Positions 1 to 8,491 are shown, numbered from the stretch's first letter. The stretch: DNA of 64,000 bases from Streptomyces cyaneogriseus subsp. noncyanogenus (GCF_000931445.1 NZ_CP010849.1:5022001-5086000); one strand, 5' to 3'. Numbers and translations are program-made. Notes: a model not told the origin generated them from the letters alone.

Positions 1-284
1 CCGAAGACCAGGCGCTCGGTGGGCCGCTGCTCGAACCGCCGCACATTGAGCACGCCCGTGGTCAGCACCTGCCCGGACTGGATGCCGGTGATCCGGGTCA
101 TGGGCAGGAAGATGCGGCGGCGGGTGGCCAGTTCCACGACCAGCCCCAGCATCCGGGGAGGCTTGCGGCCCACCCGGAGCATGACGACCAGATCGCGCAC
201 GCGCCCCACCTGGTCGCCGTTGGGGTCGAAGACGGCGACACCGGAGAGGTGCGAGACGAAGATCCGGGTGGCGCCCGCTGCCAT
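1..284 (-). CDS. PRC-barrel / MgtE N-terminal-like protein, 3' truncated by window edge
   Basis: Only the first 94 or so codons are in the window; the gene runs off the left edge. The reading frame begins MAAGATRIFVSHLSGVAVFD and continues with the pattern of a PRC-barrel domain (GDQVGRVRDLVVMLR, then RRRIFLPMTRITGI). In streptomycetes this N-terminus is usually followed by MgtE-N and CBS domains in a cytoplasmic protein annotated as a magnesium-transporter-like protein; those parts are not visible here. The start at 284 has a good Shine-Dalgarno (AAGGAG, 8 bases upstream). The domain is read from the sequence. The MgtE link is family knowledge. Confidence 0.7.
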   Translation of the reverse strand, partial: MAAGATRIFVSHLSGVAVFDPNGDQVGRVRDLVVMLRVGRKPPRMLGLVVELATRRRIFLPMTRITGIQSGQVLTTGVLNVRRFEQRPTERLVF

Positions 285-504
285 GGCCGCGGCTCCTTTT
301 CCTATCCGTACGGGAGGTTTCGTCGAGGGTGTCGTCGGGTGCGTTCCTTATCCGGATTGCCCGCTCAGGTGGGCTTCAGGCTAGCCCGTACCCATCGGCT
401 CCGCTCTGGTGAGCGGGCCGGACGGACTGGCTCCGTCCGCCGCGCACGGCACCGGTACTCTGCGGTACGCCGTGGAGACCCCCGTCAGGAAGGCAGCCCC
501 ACCC

Positions 505-1245
505 GTGACCGTGATTGCCCAGGGCCGTGACCGCCGGGCCGTGCTGGCGAGCGCGATGTGCGCGCTGATGGTGACGGGGACGGCCCTGACGGGGTGCGGC
601 GGCGAGGACCCGGACGCGGGCACCAACGGGGTGGGCAAGCTCTCCGCCGAGCAGATCCAGCGCAAGACCCGCGCCGCCGCCGAGTCCGTCGATGCCGTGC
701 GCCTGCACGGGTCCGTGGTCACCAGCGGGCGCACCTACACGCTCGACATGCGGCTGAAGTCCGAGGGCGGTACCGGCTCGGTCACCTCGCAGGGCACCAC
801 CTTCCGGCTGCTGCGGGTCGGGGAGCAGCTCTTCCTCAAGGCCGACGCCGGTTTCTGGAGCCATGACGGCGACGCCGACGCCGCCGCGGCCGAGAAGCTG
901 GCCGACAAGTACGTGAAGGTGCCCGAGGGCGACCCCTCGTACAAGAAGTTCAGCGGCTTCACCTACAAGGACGTCCTCCTCGACGGCCTGCTGACCCTGC
1001 ACGGCGAGGTGAAGAAGGACGGCCGGCACGAGCGGGCGGGCCTGCGCACCATCCGCATCACCGGCGACGAGGGCGCCGGCGGCTCCCTGGACGTCTCCCT
1101 GGAGGGCGAGCCGTACCCGCTGCGCCTGACCCGGGCCGGCAGCGCGGGCACGCTCGGCTTCTCCGACTGGGGCAAGGACTTCCCGCTGAAGGAGCCGGCC
1201 AAGGGCGAGACCCTCGACTACGGCGGACAGCTCCCGGAGTCCTGA
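505..1245 (+). CDS. LppX/LprAFG-type secreted lipoprotein
   Basis: A 246-aa lipoprotein. The GTG start at 505 gives a short n-region with twin arginines (residues 10-11), a hydrophobic stretch and a lipobox LTGC with the lipidated cysteine near residue 31. The frame is open further upstream to 409, but that extension would bury the signal peptide, so 505 is preferred; its Shine-Dalgarno (AGGA) is rather distant. The mature part has alternating beta-strand-like segments (GSVVTSGRTYTLDMRL, GTTFRLLRVGEQLFLKADAG), the pattern of LppX/LprG lipoproteins with a LolA-like fold that carry lipids in the envelope. Substrate unknown. Confidence 0.75.
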   Translation: MTVIAQGRDRRAVLASAMCALMVTGTALTGCGGEDPDAGTNGVGKLSAEQIQRKTRAAAESVDAVRLHGSVVTSGRTYTLDMRLKSEGGTGSVTSQGTTFRLLRVGEQLFLKADAGFWSHDGDADAAAAEKLADKYVKVPEGDPSYKKFSGFTYKDVLLDGLLTLHGEVKKDGRHERAGLRTIRITGDEGAGGSLDVSLEGEPYPLRLTRAGSAGTLGFSDWGKDFPLKEPAKGETLDYGGQLPES

Positions 1246-1262
1246 GGGGGTGCCGGGCCGGG

Positions 1263-1775
1263 TCAGCGCCGCTTGCGCCGCTTCAGCAGCAGCCGGGGCA
1301 GCGCCGCGGGCACCGGACGGCGCGTCGTCGCCGGGGTCGGCACCGGCGCCGCGGCCAGGGAGCCGTCGGGCAGCGGCCGGGTGGCCCCGGTGGGCTCCAG
1401 ACGGAGCACCCGGCACTCGCGGGCCCACCGCTCGGGCATCGCCTCGCCGTCGGGGGCGTTGAGCCGCTTGCCCTTGAGCTCGGCGACGGCCGCCTGCCAC
1501 GCCTCGGTGTCCGGCGCCAGTTCCACGACCGACGCCGCCCAGGAGACCAGCCGGCCGCCCTTGTCCTTGCTGCGGACCGTCACCTCGGCGGTGTCGCCGC
1601 CGGCCAGCCCCGCCAGCGGCTGCTCGCCCGGACCGTCGCCGACCACGCACGCCGCGCCCTCGTGCCAGACATGCCACAGCGCGCGGGCCGGGCCCGCCGG
1701 TCCCTTGACCCAGACGAGGCCGGACTTCTTGGTGGCTTCCTCGATGAGGGCCCGGTCGAGCAGCTCGCTTGTCAT
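1263..1775 (-). CDS. conserved hypothetical protein with basic C-terminal tail
   Basis: A 170-aa cytoplasmic protein starting MTSELLDRALIEEATKKSG. Residues 1-130 form a compact alpha/beta region (SGLVWVKGP, ARALWHVWHEGAACVV, AEVTVRSKDKGGRLVSW). This resembles split-barrel PNPOx-like proteins of actinomycetes, but I cannot name a catalytic motif. The last 35 residues are Pro/Ala-rich and end in a cluster of Arg/Lys (LLLKRRKRR), suggesting a disordered, possibly nucleic-acid-binding tail. It is convergent with the preceding lipoprotein gene (17-bp gap). Function unknown. Confidence 0.6.
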   Translation of the reverse strand: MTSELLDRALIEEATKKSGLVWVKGPAGPARALWHVWHEGAACVVGDGPGEQPLAGLAGGDTAEVTVRSKDKGGRLVSWAASVVELAPDTEAWQAAVAELKGKRLNAPDGEAMPERWARECRVLRLEPTGATRPLPDGSLAAAPVPTPATTRRPVPAALPRLLLKRRKRR

Positions 1776-1862
1776 GCTCCCCAGCCTAGGGCCTCTCGTT
1801 CGGACCAGGCCCCGCTCCCTGATCCGGCCTGGTCCGGACGGAAGGCCCTGTCGAGGGCACCC

Positions 1863-2981
1863 CTACAGCCACCCGTTGCGCTTGAGCGTGCGGTGGATGC
1901 CGAGGCAGATGGCGACCGTGACGCCGAGGACCAGCGGGTAGCCGTAGCGCCAGTGCAGCTCGGGCATGTGCTCGAAGTTCATGCCGTACACACCGCAGAC
2001 CATGGTGGGTACGGCGATGATGGCGGCCCAGGAGGTGATCTTGCGCATGTCCTCGTTCTGCGCGACGGAGGCCTGGGCGAGGTTGGCCTGGAGGATGGAG
2101 TTCAGCAGCTCGTCGAAGCCGATGACCTGCTCCTGCACCCGGGCCAGGTGGTCGGCGACGTCCCGGAAGTACTTCTGGATGTCGGGGTCGATCAGACGCA
2201 TCGGACGCTCGCTCAGCAGCTGCATGGGGCGCAGCAGCGGGGAGACCGCCCGCTTGAACTCCAGCACCTCGCGCTTGAGTTGGTAGATCCGGCCGGCGTC
2301 CGTGCCGCGCGGGCTGCCCTTGCGGCCCGGCGAGAACACCTCCGTCTCGACCTCGTCGATGTCGTCCTGCACCGCGTCGGCGACCGCGATGTAGCCGTCG
2401 ACGACGTGGTCGGCGATGGCGTGCAGCACGGCCGAGGGGCCCTTGGCGAGCAGCTCCGGATCCTCCTGGAGGCGGCGGCGCAGGCCGCGCAGCGAGCCCT
2501 GCCCGCCGTGCCGGACGGTGATGAAGAAGTCCCGTCCGGTGAAGCACATCACCTCGCCGGTCTCCACGACCTCGCTGTTGGCGGTGAGCCGGTCGTGGTC
2601 GAGGTAGTGGATCGTCTTGAAGACCGTGAACAGCGAGTCGTCGTAGCGCTCCAGCTTGGGCCGCTGATGGGCCTGGACGGCGTCCTCCACGGCCAGCGGG
2701 TGCAGCCCGAATTCGCGGGCGATACCGGAGAATTCGGCCTCCGTCGGCTCGTGCAGCCCGATCCAGGCGAACCCGCCGTCGCGGCGCACCAGGCGCATCG
2801 CCTCCTGCGGGGTGAGCGGAGTGCCGGTCTCCACCCGCCTGCCGTCGCGGTAGACGGCGCAGTCGACCACCGCGGAGGCGGTCGCGGGGTCGCGGGTGGT
2901 GTCGTACGTGCCGGTTTCCTTGCGCAGCGAGACGCGGGACGACGGACGCACCACGGCACGCAAGTCACGGATCATCGACAT
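1863..2981 (-). CDS. corA: CorA-family divalent cation transporter
   Basis: A 372-aa CorA/MIT-family Mg2+/Co2+ channel. The N-terminal two thirds is the cytoplasmic alpha/beta and long helix region. The signature GMN motif (YGMNFEHMPE, near residue 327) follows the first of two C-terminal transmembrane helices, and the protein ends with a short basic tail (KRNGWL). The start at 2981 has GAAGGAG six bases upstream. The frame stays open for another 78 codons to 3215, but that extension is Arg/Pro-rich and unlike CorA. Monocistronic by position. Confidence 0.9.
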   Translation of the reverse strand: MSMIRDLRAVVRPSSRVSLRKETGTYDTTRDPATASAVVDCAVYRDGRRVETGTPLTPQEAMRLVRRDGGFAWIGLHEPTEAEFSGIAREFGLHPLAVEDAVQAHQRPKLERYDDSLFTVFKTIHYLDHDRLTANSEVVETGEVMCFTGRDFFITVRHGGQGSLRGLRRRLQEDPELLAKGPSAVLHAIADHVVDGYIAVADAVQDDIDEVETEVFSPGRKGSPRGTDAGRIYQLKREVLEFKRAVSPLLRPMQLLSERPMRLIDPDIQKYFRDVADHLARVQEQVIGFDELLNSILQANLAQASVAQNEDMRKITSWAAIIAVPTMVCGVYGMNFEHMPELHWRYGYPLVLGVTVAICLGIHRTLKRNGWL

Positions 2982-3560
2982 GGCAGGCTCCTTCGCGACG
3001 GGCAGCGAGCGGCGCCGACGACGGGTGGAACTACCCGGAATGAGGACGTCCGGACTGGAGGCTTCCTTCGCCCTCGGCAGGGGAAGGATGTTTGGCGCGT
3101 CCACAAAGCGGGGAGCACCGCACCGTCGCGGTGGCGTTGTTCGCTGCTGATAGCTACCGATGGCTACTGATTCAGCTACTGATGCGGACCAGAGGAGATC
3201 AGACCGATCAGGCAAAACGAGACGAAGTGCTCTTCCGCGTGAAGGCGCGAGCGCAAGAGGCGGCAGCCGGTGGAACCGGAGTGAACCGGCGGAACCGGAG
3301 CGGCTGCATCAGCGGCCGGAAGAGCGGGTGGTACTGCACGGTCGACTTCGGTCCATGCCAGCCCCACCTCCTCCGGCCGGTCCCTCGTGAGGGACGATCC
3401 ACACCCCTGTAGGGGTTCCCCGTAGGGGAGATTTCATCTGCGCCGGGGCCTGATGTCGGACGCTTCTGCGTGCGGCCCCGAACCACCGGCTCAGAGTATC
3501 AGCCGCCCGGCGTGTCAAGGCGCCGCTTTGCCCGCTGCTGGCGAGTTCTATGCTCGCCGC
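2982..3560. other. intergenic region with two short hairpins
   Basis: About 580 bases without a convincing gene, between divergent corA and the SUFU-domain gene. It contains two adjacent inverted repeats: TCCCTC-GT-GAGGGA at 3381-3394 and ACCCC-TGTA-GGGGT at 3403-3416. Short frames here are Arg-rich and have no Shine-Dalgarno. The hairpins could be operators or weak terminators; neither is followed by a T tract. Confidence 0.4.
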
Positions 3561-4157
3561 ATGGCAGATGTTCTTCCTCTGGTCGAGGCCCGGTTGCGCA
3601 CCGCCCTGGGCGAACCGGACGCCCGCGCGGCCGTCACCTTCCTCGGTACCGACCGTATCGAGGTGCTCCGCTTCCCCGGCGGCGGCCCGGAGGGCGACAT
3701 CGTGCGCTACGCCACCCTGGGGATGTCCGCGCACCCCATGACGGATCCCACGGCGATGCTCGCCGACCCGGTCAGGGGCCCGCGCGCCGAACTGGTCCTC
3801 TCCGTCCGGGCCGGGCTCGCCGACACCGACAAGGTGCTCCGCCCGCTCGCCGTGCTCGCCGCCTCCCCGCAGGTGGAGGGCGTGGTCGTCGCCCCCGGCG
3901 CCTCCCTGGACGTCGGCGAACCGCTGTGGCCGGGCGCCGCGTTCACCTCGGTGCTGGTGGCCGAGCCGGGCGGCCTGGTGGAGGACCTGGAGCTCGACGC
4001 GCCGCTGGACCCGGTCCGTTTCCTGCCGCTGCTGCCCATGACGCCGAACGAGGCCGCCTGGAAGCGGGTGCACGGCGCCCAGGCCCTCCAGGAGCGCTGG
4101 CTGACGCACGGTACGGATCTGCGGGACCCCTCCCGCAGGTCCGTACCGCTCGAGTGA
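3561..4157 (+). CDS. suppressor-of-fused (SUFU) domain protein
   Basis: A 198-aa protein starting MADVLPLVEARLRTALGEPD. It has the bacterial SUFU-domain pattern: an N-terminal helix, a strand pair ending IVRYATLGMS, the region ELVLSVR, then LPLLPMTPNEAAWKR near residue 165. In bacteria SUFU domains occur as stand-alone proteins and as immunity partners of polymorphic toxins. No toxin gene is adjacent here, so a housekeeping or binding role is more likely. The ATG at 3561 is chosen because the longer frame from 3453 adds a low-complexity stretch. Confidence 0.75.
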   Translation: MADVLPLVEARLRTALGEPDARAAVTFLGTDRIEVLRFPGGGPEGDIVRYATLGMSAHPMTDPTAMLADPVRGPRAELVLSVRAGLADTDKVLRPLAVLAASPQVEGVVVAPGASLDVGEPLWPGAAFTSVLVAEPGGLVEDLELDAPLDPVRFLPLLPMTPNEAAWKRVHGAQALQERWLTHGTDLRDPSRRSVPLE

Positions 4158-4187
4158 CCGGACTCACGAAGCCGGGCCGCGCCGGGG

Positions 4188-5411
4188 TCAGTTGGCGAAC
4201 GCCGAGACACCGTCTTCGGTGGCGTGCCGGGGCTCCAGCTCCACCGCTTCCCGAGTGAGCGCCCGGCGCCGCATCGCGACCACGGCGGCGCCGGCCAGCG
4301 CGGTGACGGCCGCCACCACGAACGGGATGTGGAGGTCGGTCCACTCCTCGATCTTCGGCGCGAGGTACGGGGCGGCCGCCGCGGCGATCCAGCGCACGAA
4401 GTTGTAGCCCGCGCTGGCCACCGGCCGGGGCGCGTCCGAGACGCCGAGCGCCAGCTCGGTGTAGACGGTGTTGTTCACGCCGATGAAGGCGCCGGACAGG
4501 ATGGTGCAGACCACCGCGGTGGTGTGGTCGCCGTACCCGAGGACGAGCACGTCGGCCGCGAGCAGCACCAGCGAGCCGCCCAGCACCTTCAGCGAGCCGA
4601 ACCGCTTCTGCATCCGCGGCGCCACGATCACCGAGAACACGGCGAGCAGCACACCCCACGCGAAGAACACCGCCCCCGACTTGTAGGGCGTCATGTCCAG
4701 CACGAACGGCGTGAACGCCAGCACGGTGAAGAACGTGTAGTTGTAGAAGAACGCCGAGATCGCGGCCGAGGCGAGCCCGCCGTGGCCCAGCGCCCTGACC
4801 GGGTCGAGGAGCGAGGTCCGGCGGGCCGGCCTGGGCTGCTCCTTCAGGAACACCGTGATGCACACGAAGCCGACGGCCATCAGGAACGCGGTGCCGAAGA
4901 ACGGGTAGCGCCAGCTCGCGTCGCCGAGCAGCGCTCCGAGGAGCGGGCCGCAGGCCATGCCGAGCCCCAGTGCCGACTCGTACAGCAGGATCGCCGCGGC
5001 GCTCCCGCCCGCCGCGGCGCCGACGATGACCGCGAGGGCCGTCGAGACGAACAGCGCGTTGCCCAGACCCCAGCCGGCCCGGTAGCCGACGAGCTGGCCG
5101 ACCGTGCCGGAGGTGCCGGCCAGACCCGCGAAGACCACGACGAACGCCAGGCCGAGGAGCAGGGTCTTGCGCCCGCCGATACGGCTGGAGACGAAACCGG
5201 TCACCAGCATCGCGAGGGCGGTGATGAGGAAGTAGGAGGTGAACAGCAGGGAGACCTGGCTGGCGCTCGCGTTCAGCCCCTGGGCGATGGACGGCAGGAT
5301 CGGGTCGACGAGTCCGATGCCCATGAAGGCGACCACGGACGCGCCGGCGGTCGCCCACACCGCCTTGGGCTGCTTCAGGATGCTGCCGGCTCCCGCGTCG
5401 AACGGGTCCAT
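4188..5411 (-). CDS. MFS drug/efflux transporter
   Basis: A 407-aa major facilitator with twelve predicted hydrophobic segments. Segments 1-6 lie roughly within residues 20-195, and segments 7-12 within residues 215-385, split by a charged loop (KEQPRPARRTSLLDP). The first loop carries a short basic motif (SSRIGGRKTLLLG), the usual MFS motif A position. The protein resembles EmrB/CmlR-type exporters; substrate unknown. The gene is convergent with the SUFU gene and has its own promoter with an operator-like repeat, so it is probably under a dedicated repressor. No regulator gene is adjacent. Confidence 0.85.
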   Translation of the reverse strand: MDPFDAGAGSILKQPKAVWATAGASVVAFMGIGLVDPILPSIAQGLNASASQVSLLFTSYFLITALAMLVTGFVSSRIGGRKTLLLGLAFVVVFAGLAGTSGTVGQLVGYRAGWGLGNALFVSTALAVIVGAAAGGSAAAILLYESALGLGMACGPLLGALLGDASWRYPFFGTAFLMAVGFVCITVFLKEQPRPARRTSLLDPVRALGHGGLASAAISAFFYNYTFFTVLAFTPFVLDMTPYKSGAVFFAWGVLLAVFSVIVAPRMQKRFGSLKVLGGSLVLLAADVLVLGYGDHTTAVVCTILSGAFIGVNNTVYTELALGVSDAPRPVASAGYNFVRWIAAAAAPYLAPKIEEWTDLHIPFVVAAVTALAGAAVVAMRRRALTREAVELEPRHATEDGVSAFAN

Positions 5412-5503
5412 GCTTGCTCCAATCCCCTCCCGTGACCGACCGGCGCCCGGTGGCTGGGCGGAGGGCCGGTGCGGAGGGCCCGGAAAATGGTTGGTGTATG
5501 CAC

Positions 5504-5533
5504 ATAGTAAGTTAGATCAGCTAACTAATGCAA
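5504..5533 (-). promoter_or_regulatory. promoter of the MFS gene with an inverted repeat in its spacer
   Basis: Reading the minus strand, TTGCAT (5528-5533) is followed after 18 bases by TACTAT (5504-5509), close to the vegetative consensus. The spacer holds the inverted repeat GTTAG-ATCAG-CTAAC (5511-5525). A repressor bound there would occlude RNA polymerase. Arms of this type are typical of MarR/TetR operators. The leader to the ATG is about 85 bases. Confidence 0.6.
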
Positions 5534-5634
5534 CATACAGCTAGTTGGTCGGGCGTGGCCCCGCGCCGTCGCTTTCCGTCCGGACGGGTGATCGTCCTTG
5601 ACGTGACGGGACAGGGGGAGGACCGTGGAGCCCT

Positions 5635-6276
5635 ATGAGGGGCGAACCCAGTTGCCCGAAGTGTGGTGGCCGGGTCAGGGCTCCCGGCCTCTTCGCCGAT
5701 TCCTGGCAGTGTGATGTGCACGGCCCCGTGTATCCGCTGCAGCCCGTGATCCCGCCCAGCGTCGAGGCCCTCAGTGTCGTCGTCCACCGGGCGAAGGTGC
5801 CGGTGTGGATGCCCTGGCCGCTGCCGGTCGGCTGGCTGTTCACCGGCGTGGTCTGCGCCGGTGACGACCGCAGCGGCGGACGCGCCACGGCGGTGGCCTG
5901 CTCCGGCCCCGGCCCGCTCGGCGGGATGGGTGAGCTGATCCTGGTCGCCGAGGAACTCGGCGTCGGCCTCGGCGCTCGGTACGCGGGCATGGACGCCCCG
6001 GATCCGGGTCCGTACATGGACGTCGGGAAACCGGCCCAGGCCAAGGTGCTGGCCGGCGGGCGGCCGACCCCGCTGTGGCATGTCTCCGGCGCCCCGGCCG
6101 ACCGCGCCGTCTTCGCCGGCGAGGCGCTCGGCATGTGGCTGTGGGCCGTGGTGTGGCCCGAGCAGTCGGGGCTGCTGATGTACGACGAGCTGGTCCTGGC
6201 CGATCTGCGGGACGCCGGCGCCGAGGTGGAGCTGGTGCCGTGCGGGGCGCTGTCCCCACGGCTGATCGAGCCCTGA
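5635..6276 (+). CDS. zinc-ribbon-containing hypothetical protein (DUF6758-like)
   Basis: A 213-aa cytoplasmic protein. The N-terminus has a zinc-ribbon-like CPKCGG (residues 7-12) paired with a later CDVHG (from residue 26). The rest is hydrophobic and Gly/Pro-rich (VWMPWPLPVGWLFTGVVCAGDD; later ALGMWLWAVVWPEQSGLLM) without clear membrane topology. It resembles a conserved streptomycete family of unknown function. GGAG lies just 4 bases before the ATG. The following gene is 115 bases downstream on the same strand. Confidence 0.65.
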   Translation: MRGEPSCPKCGGRVRAPGLFADSWQCDVHGPVYPLQPVIPPSVEALSVVVHRAKVPVWMPWPLPVGWLFTGVVCAGDDRSGGRATAVACSGPGPLGGMGELILVAEELGVGLGARYAGMDAPDPGPYMDVGKPAQAKVLAGGRPTPLWHVSGAPADRAVFAGEALGMWLWAVVWPEQSGLLMYDELVLADLRDAGAEVELVPCGALSPRLIEP

Positions 6277-6391
6277 GGGGCGGGCGGTGATGTAGGGGGC
6301 GCACTGCTGGTTCGGCTGTGACGGCGGTAGGCGAAAATCCGGTTATCCTTGAGCGTCCCCTTCCGTCCCGTCACCGCCCGGAGTCAGCGTC

Positions 6392-7249
6392 GTGCGCATC
6401 GATCTGCACACCCACTCCACCGCGTCGGACGGTACGGACACCCCGGCCGAGCTGGTGCGCAACGCGGCCGCGGCCGGCCTGGACGTCGTCGCGCTGACCG
6501 ACCACGACACCACCCGCGGACACGCCGAGGCGATCGCCGCGCTGCCCGAGGGGCTGACGCTGGTCACGGGGGCCGAGCTCTCCTGCCGTCTCGACGGCGT
6601 CGGCATACACATGCTGGCCTACCTCTTCGACCCCGAGGAGCCGGCGCTGCTCGCCGAGCGGGAACTGGTCCGGGACGACCGGGTGCCGCGCGCCAAGGGC
6701 ATGGTCGCCAAGCTCAACGAGCTGGGCGTGCCCGTCACCTGGGAGCAGGTCGCGCGCATCGCCGGCGACGGCTCGGTCGGCCGTCCGCACGTCGCCTCCG
6801 CCCTGGTCGAGCTGGGCGTGGTGCCCACCGTGAGCGACGCCTTCACCGCGCAGTGGCTGGCGGACGGGGGGCGGGCCTTCGTGGAGAAGCACGAGACCGA
6901 CCCCTTCGAGGCGCTCCGGCTGATCAAGGGCGCCGGCGGGGTCGCGGTCTTCGCGCACCCGGGCGCCGCCAAGCGCGGCCGTACGGTGTCCGAGGCCGCG
7001 ATCGCGGAGATGGCCGCCGCCGGGCTCGACGGCATCGAGGTCGACCACATGGACCACGACGCCGACACCCGGGCGCGGCTGCGCGGGCTGGCCAAGGAAC
7101 TGGGGCTCCTGGTGACCGGCTCCAGCGACTACCACGGCAGCCGCAAGAGCTGCGGGCTCGGCGAGTACACCACGGACCCCGAGGTGTACGGGGAGATCAC
7201 GCGACGGGCGTTCGGGGCGTTCCCGGTGCCGGGGGCCGGCGGGGCCTGA
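6392..7249 (+). CDS. PHP-domain metal-dependent phosphoesterase
   Basis: A 285-aa PHP-family phosphoesterase. Metal ligands are visible: HTHST near residue 6, LTDHDTT near 36, GAELSC near 59, the FAHPG histidine near 190, and the closing SSDYHG near 246. The family includes YciV/RNase AM, which acts on 3',5'-nucleoside bisphosphates and RNA 5' ends, and histidinol-phosphatase relatives; this length fits the YciV type. The start is GTG with GGAG eight bases upstream. It is 79 bases ahead of marC and possibly co-transcribed with it. Confidence 0.85.
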   Translation: MRIDLHTHSTASDGTDTPAELVRNAAAAGLDVVALTDHDTTRGHAEAIAALPEGLTLVTGAELSCRLDGVGIHMLAYLFDPEEPALLAERELVRDDRVPRAKGMVAKLNELGVPVTWEQVARIAGDGSVGRPHVASALVELGVVPTVSDAFTAQWLADGGRAFVEKHETDPFEALRLIKGAGGVAVFAHPGAAKRGRTVSEAAIAEMAAAGLDGIEVDHMDHDADTRARLRGLAKELGLLVTGSSDYHGSRKSCGLGEYTTDPEVYGEITRRAFGAFPVPGAGGA

Positions 7250-7328
7250 GACCACCCGCCCCTCCCCGCGTGCCGGCCCTCGGCACGCTCTTCCCGCTTT
7301 TCCCCGAACCACCTCGCAAGGCACACCC

Positions 7329-7940
7329 ATGTTCGACGTCGCCGTCTTCGGCTCCCTGTTCCTCACCCTTTTCGTCATCATGGATCCCCCTGGGATCACC
7401 CCGATCTTCCTCGGTCTGACCGCCGGCCGGGCCGCCAAGGCGCAGCGGCGGATGGCCCTTCAGGCCGTCTGTGTCGCCGGCGGTGTCATCACCGTCTTCG
7501 GTGTGCTGGGCCACCGGATCCTCGACTATCTGCATGTGTCCGTGCCCGCGCTGATGATCGCGGGCGGGCTGCTGCTCCTGCTGATCGCGCTGGACCTGCT
7601 CACCGGCAAGACCGACGAGCCGAAGCAGACCAAGGACGTCAACGTGGCGCTGGTGCCGCTGGGCATGCCGCTGCTGGCCGGTCCCGGCGCGATCGTGTCG
7701 GTCATCCTCGCCGTGCAGAAGGCCGACAGCGTCGCCACGCAGGTGTCGGTGTGGTCGGCGATCCTCGCCATCCACGTGGTGCTGTGGCTGGTGATGCGCT
7801 ACTCGCTGCTGATCATCCGAGTGATCAAGGACGGCGGTGTGGTGCTGGTGACGCGGCTCGCGGGCATGATGCTCTCCGCCATCGCCGTACAGCAGATCAT
7901 CAACGGCGTCACGCAGGTGATCTCGTATAACTTCGTATAA
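7329..7940 (+). CDS. marC: MarC-family integral membrane protein, 3' end corrupted by sequencing linker
   Basis: A MarC/NAAT-family protein with about six hydrophobic segments (SLFLTLFVIMDPPGITPIFL at the N-terminus is diagnostic). As assembled, the frame ends in SYNFV, the translation of a 454 linker that begins at 7923. Codons 1-198 (7329-7922) are genuine. After the linker the last 129 bases are repeated with errors, and the real ending QDA-stop lies at 8094-8105. Splicing 7922 to 8094 gives a normal 201-aa protein. The function of MarC proteins is unsettled; they were once linked to multiple antibiotic resistance. Confidence 0.85.
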   Translation: MFDVAVFGSLFLTLFVIMDPPGITPIFLGLTAGRAAKAQRRMALQAVCVAGGVITVFGVLGHRILDYLHVSVPALMIAGGLLLLLIALDLLTGKTDEPKQTKDVNVALVPLGMPLLAGPGAIVSVILAVQKADSVATQVSVWSAILAIHVVLWLVMRYSLLIIRVIKDGGVVLVTRLAGMMLSAIAVQQIINGVTQVISYNFV

Positions 7941-8093
7941 TGTAAGCTATACGAAGTTATTACGATGCGCTACTCGCTGCTGATCCTCCGAGTGATCAAG
8001 GACGGCGGTGTGGTGCTGGTGACGCGGCGCGCGGGCATGATGCTCTCCGCCAGCGCCGTACAGCAGATCATCACCGGCGTCACGCAGGTGATC
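7794..8093 (+). repeat. 129-bp direct duplication flanking the linker in marC
   Basis: Copy 1 is 7794-7922 and copy 2 is 7965-8093, with the 42-bp linker between them. The copies differ at four positions; copy 2 carries A-to-C, T-to-G, T-to-G and A-to-C changes. Copy 1 encodes the expected MarC residues (RLAGMMLSAIAVQQIING), so copy 2 is the faulty one. A shorter third echo of about 24 bases (ACGCAGGTGATCCAG core) follows at about 8106-8129, so the junction sequence to about 8130 is unreliable. Confidence 0.9.
7923..7964 (+). other. 454 Titanium paired-end loxP linker (assembly artefact), one-base variant
   Basis: A 42-bp sequence made of TCGT, a loxP-like 34-mer with 13-bp arms ATAACTTCGTATA, and TTACG. 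The loxP spacer reads ATGTAAGC instead of ATGTATGC, one substitution. Apart from this base it equals the linker at 41153. The extra flanks outside loxP match the commercial circularisation linker rather than a cloned loxP site. Confidence 0.92.
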
Positions 8094-8158
8094 CAGGACG
8101 CGTGAGACGCAGGTGATCCAGGGCGCGTGCGCCCGCCGCTGCCCGTGTGGAACGGGCG

Positions 8159-8191
8159 GAGCCCCCGTACGGCATGTCCGTACGGGGGCTC
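8159..8191. terminator. bidirectional intrinsic-type hairpin
   Basis: A perfect 14-bp stem GAGCCCCCGTACGG / CCGTACGGGGGCTC with a 5-base loop. It lies between marC (plus) and the small minus-strand gene ending at 8217. There is no T tract, as is common for streptomycete terminators. Confidence 0.8.
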
Positions 8192-8216
8192 CACGGCGTC
8201 GTGTGCGCGGTCTCCG

Positions 8217-8369
8217 CTACGAGGCCGAGGTGCCGGCCGGGCGGATCCAGAGGCGCTGCCCGATGGCGGCGGCCTGCTGGACGATTCGGTTGACGGAGGC
8301 GGCGTCCACGACCGTGGTGTCGACGGGCGTGCCGTCGATGTCGTCGAGTCGCATGACTTCAAAACGCAT
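8217..8369 (-). CDS. small conserved hypothetical protein (50 aa)
   Basis: A 50-aa protein beginning MRFEVMRLDDIDGTPVDTTV and ending RLWIRPAGTSAS. The start at 8369 has GGAG about eight bases upstream. The frame remains open to 8492, but that upstream part is Thr/Pro-rich with no ribosome site. It contains a short helix (SVNRIVQQAAAIGQ) between two strand-like segments. Such small proteins are widespread in streptomycetes; the role is unknown. Confidence 0.65.
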   Translation of the reverse strand: MRFEVMRLDDIDGTPVDTTVVDAASVNRIVQQAAAIGQRLWIRPAGTSAS

Positions 8370-8476
8370 GTGTGCCTCTCCCTTCGTCTGGTCATCCTCC
8401 TGAGGCGAACCGAGGAGAACTACTGGTGGGGAAGCCGGGGCAGTGGTGCTCCCGGTTCCGTTCATAGTCAACGCGC

Positions 8477-8491
8477 TGTTTGTTACAAACA
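8477..8491. promoter_or_regulatory. 15-bp palindrome upstream of the small gene
   Basis: TGTTTGT-T-ACAAACA, 7-bp perfect arms, 108 bases upstream of the 8369 start. It sits in an unusually A/T-rich patch (about 8460-8530) between divergent genes. It is an operator candidate; no convincing -10/-35 pair could be anchored to it. Confidence 0.45.

Noticed and set aside
2982..3215. N-terminal extension of CorA
   Set aside because: Arg/Ser/Pro-rich, no Shine-Dalgarno, while ATG 2981 has an ideal one.
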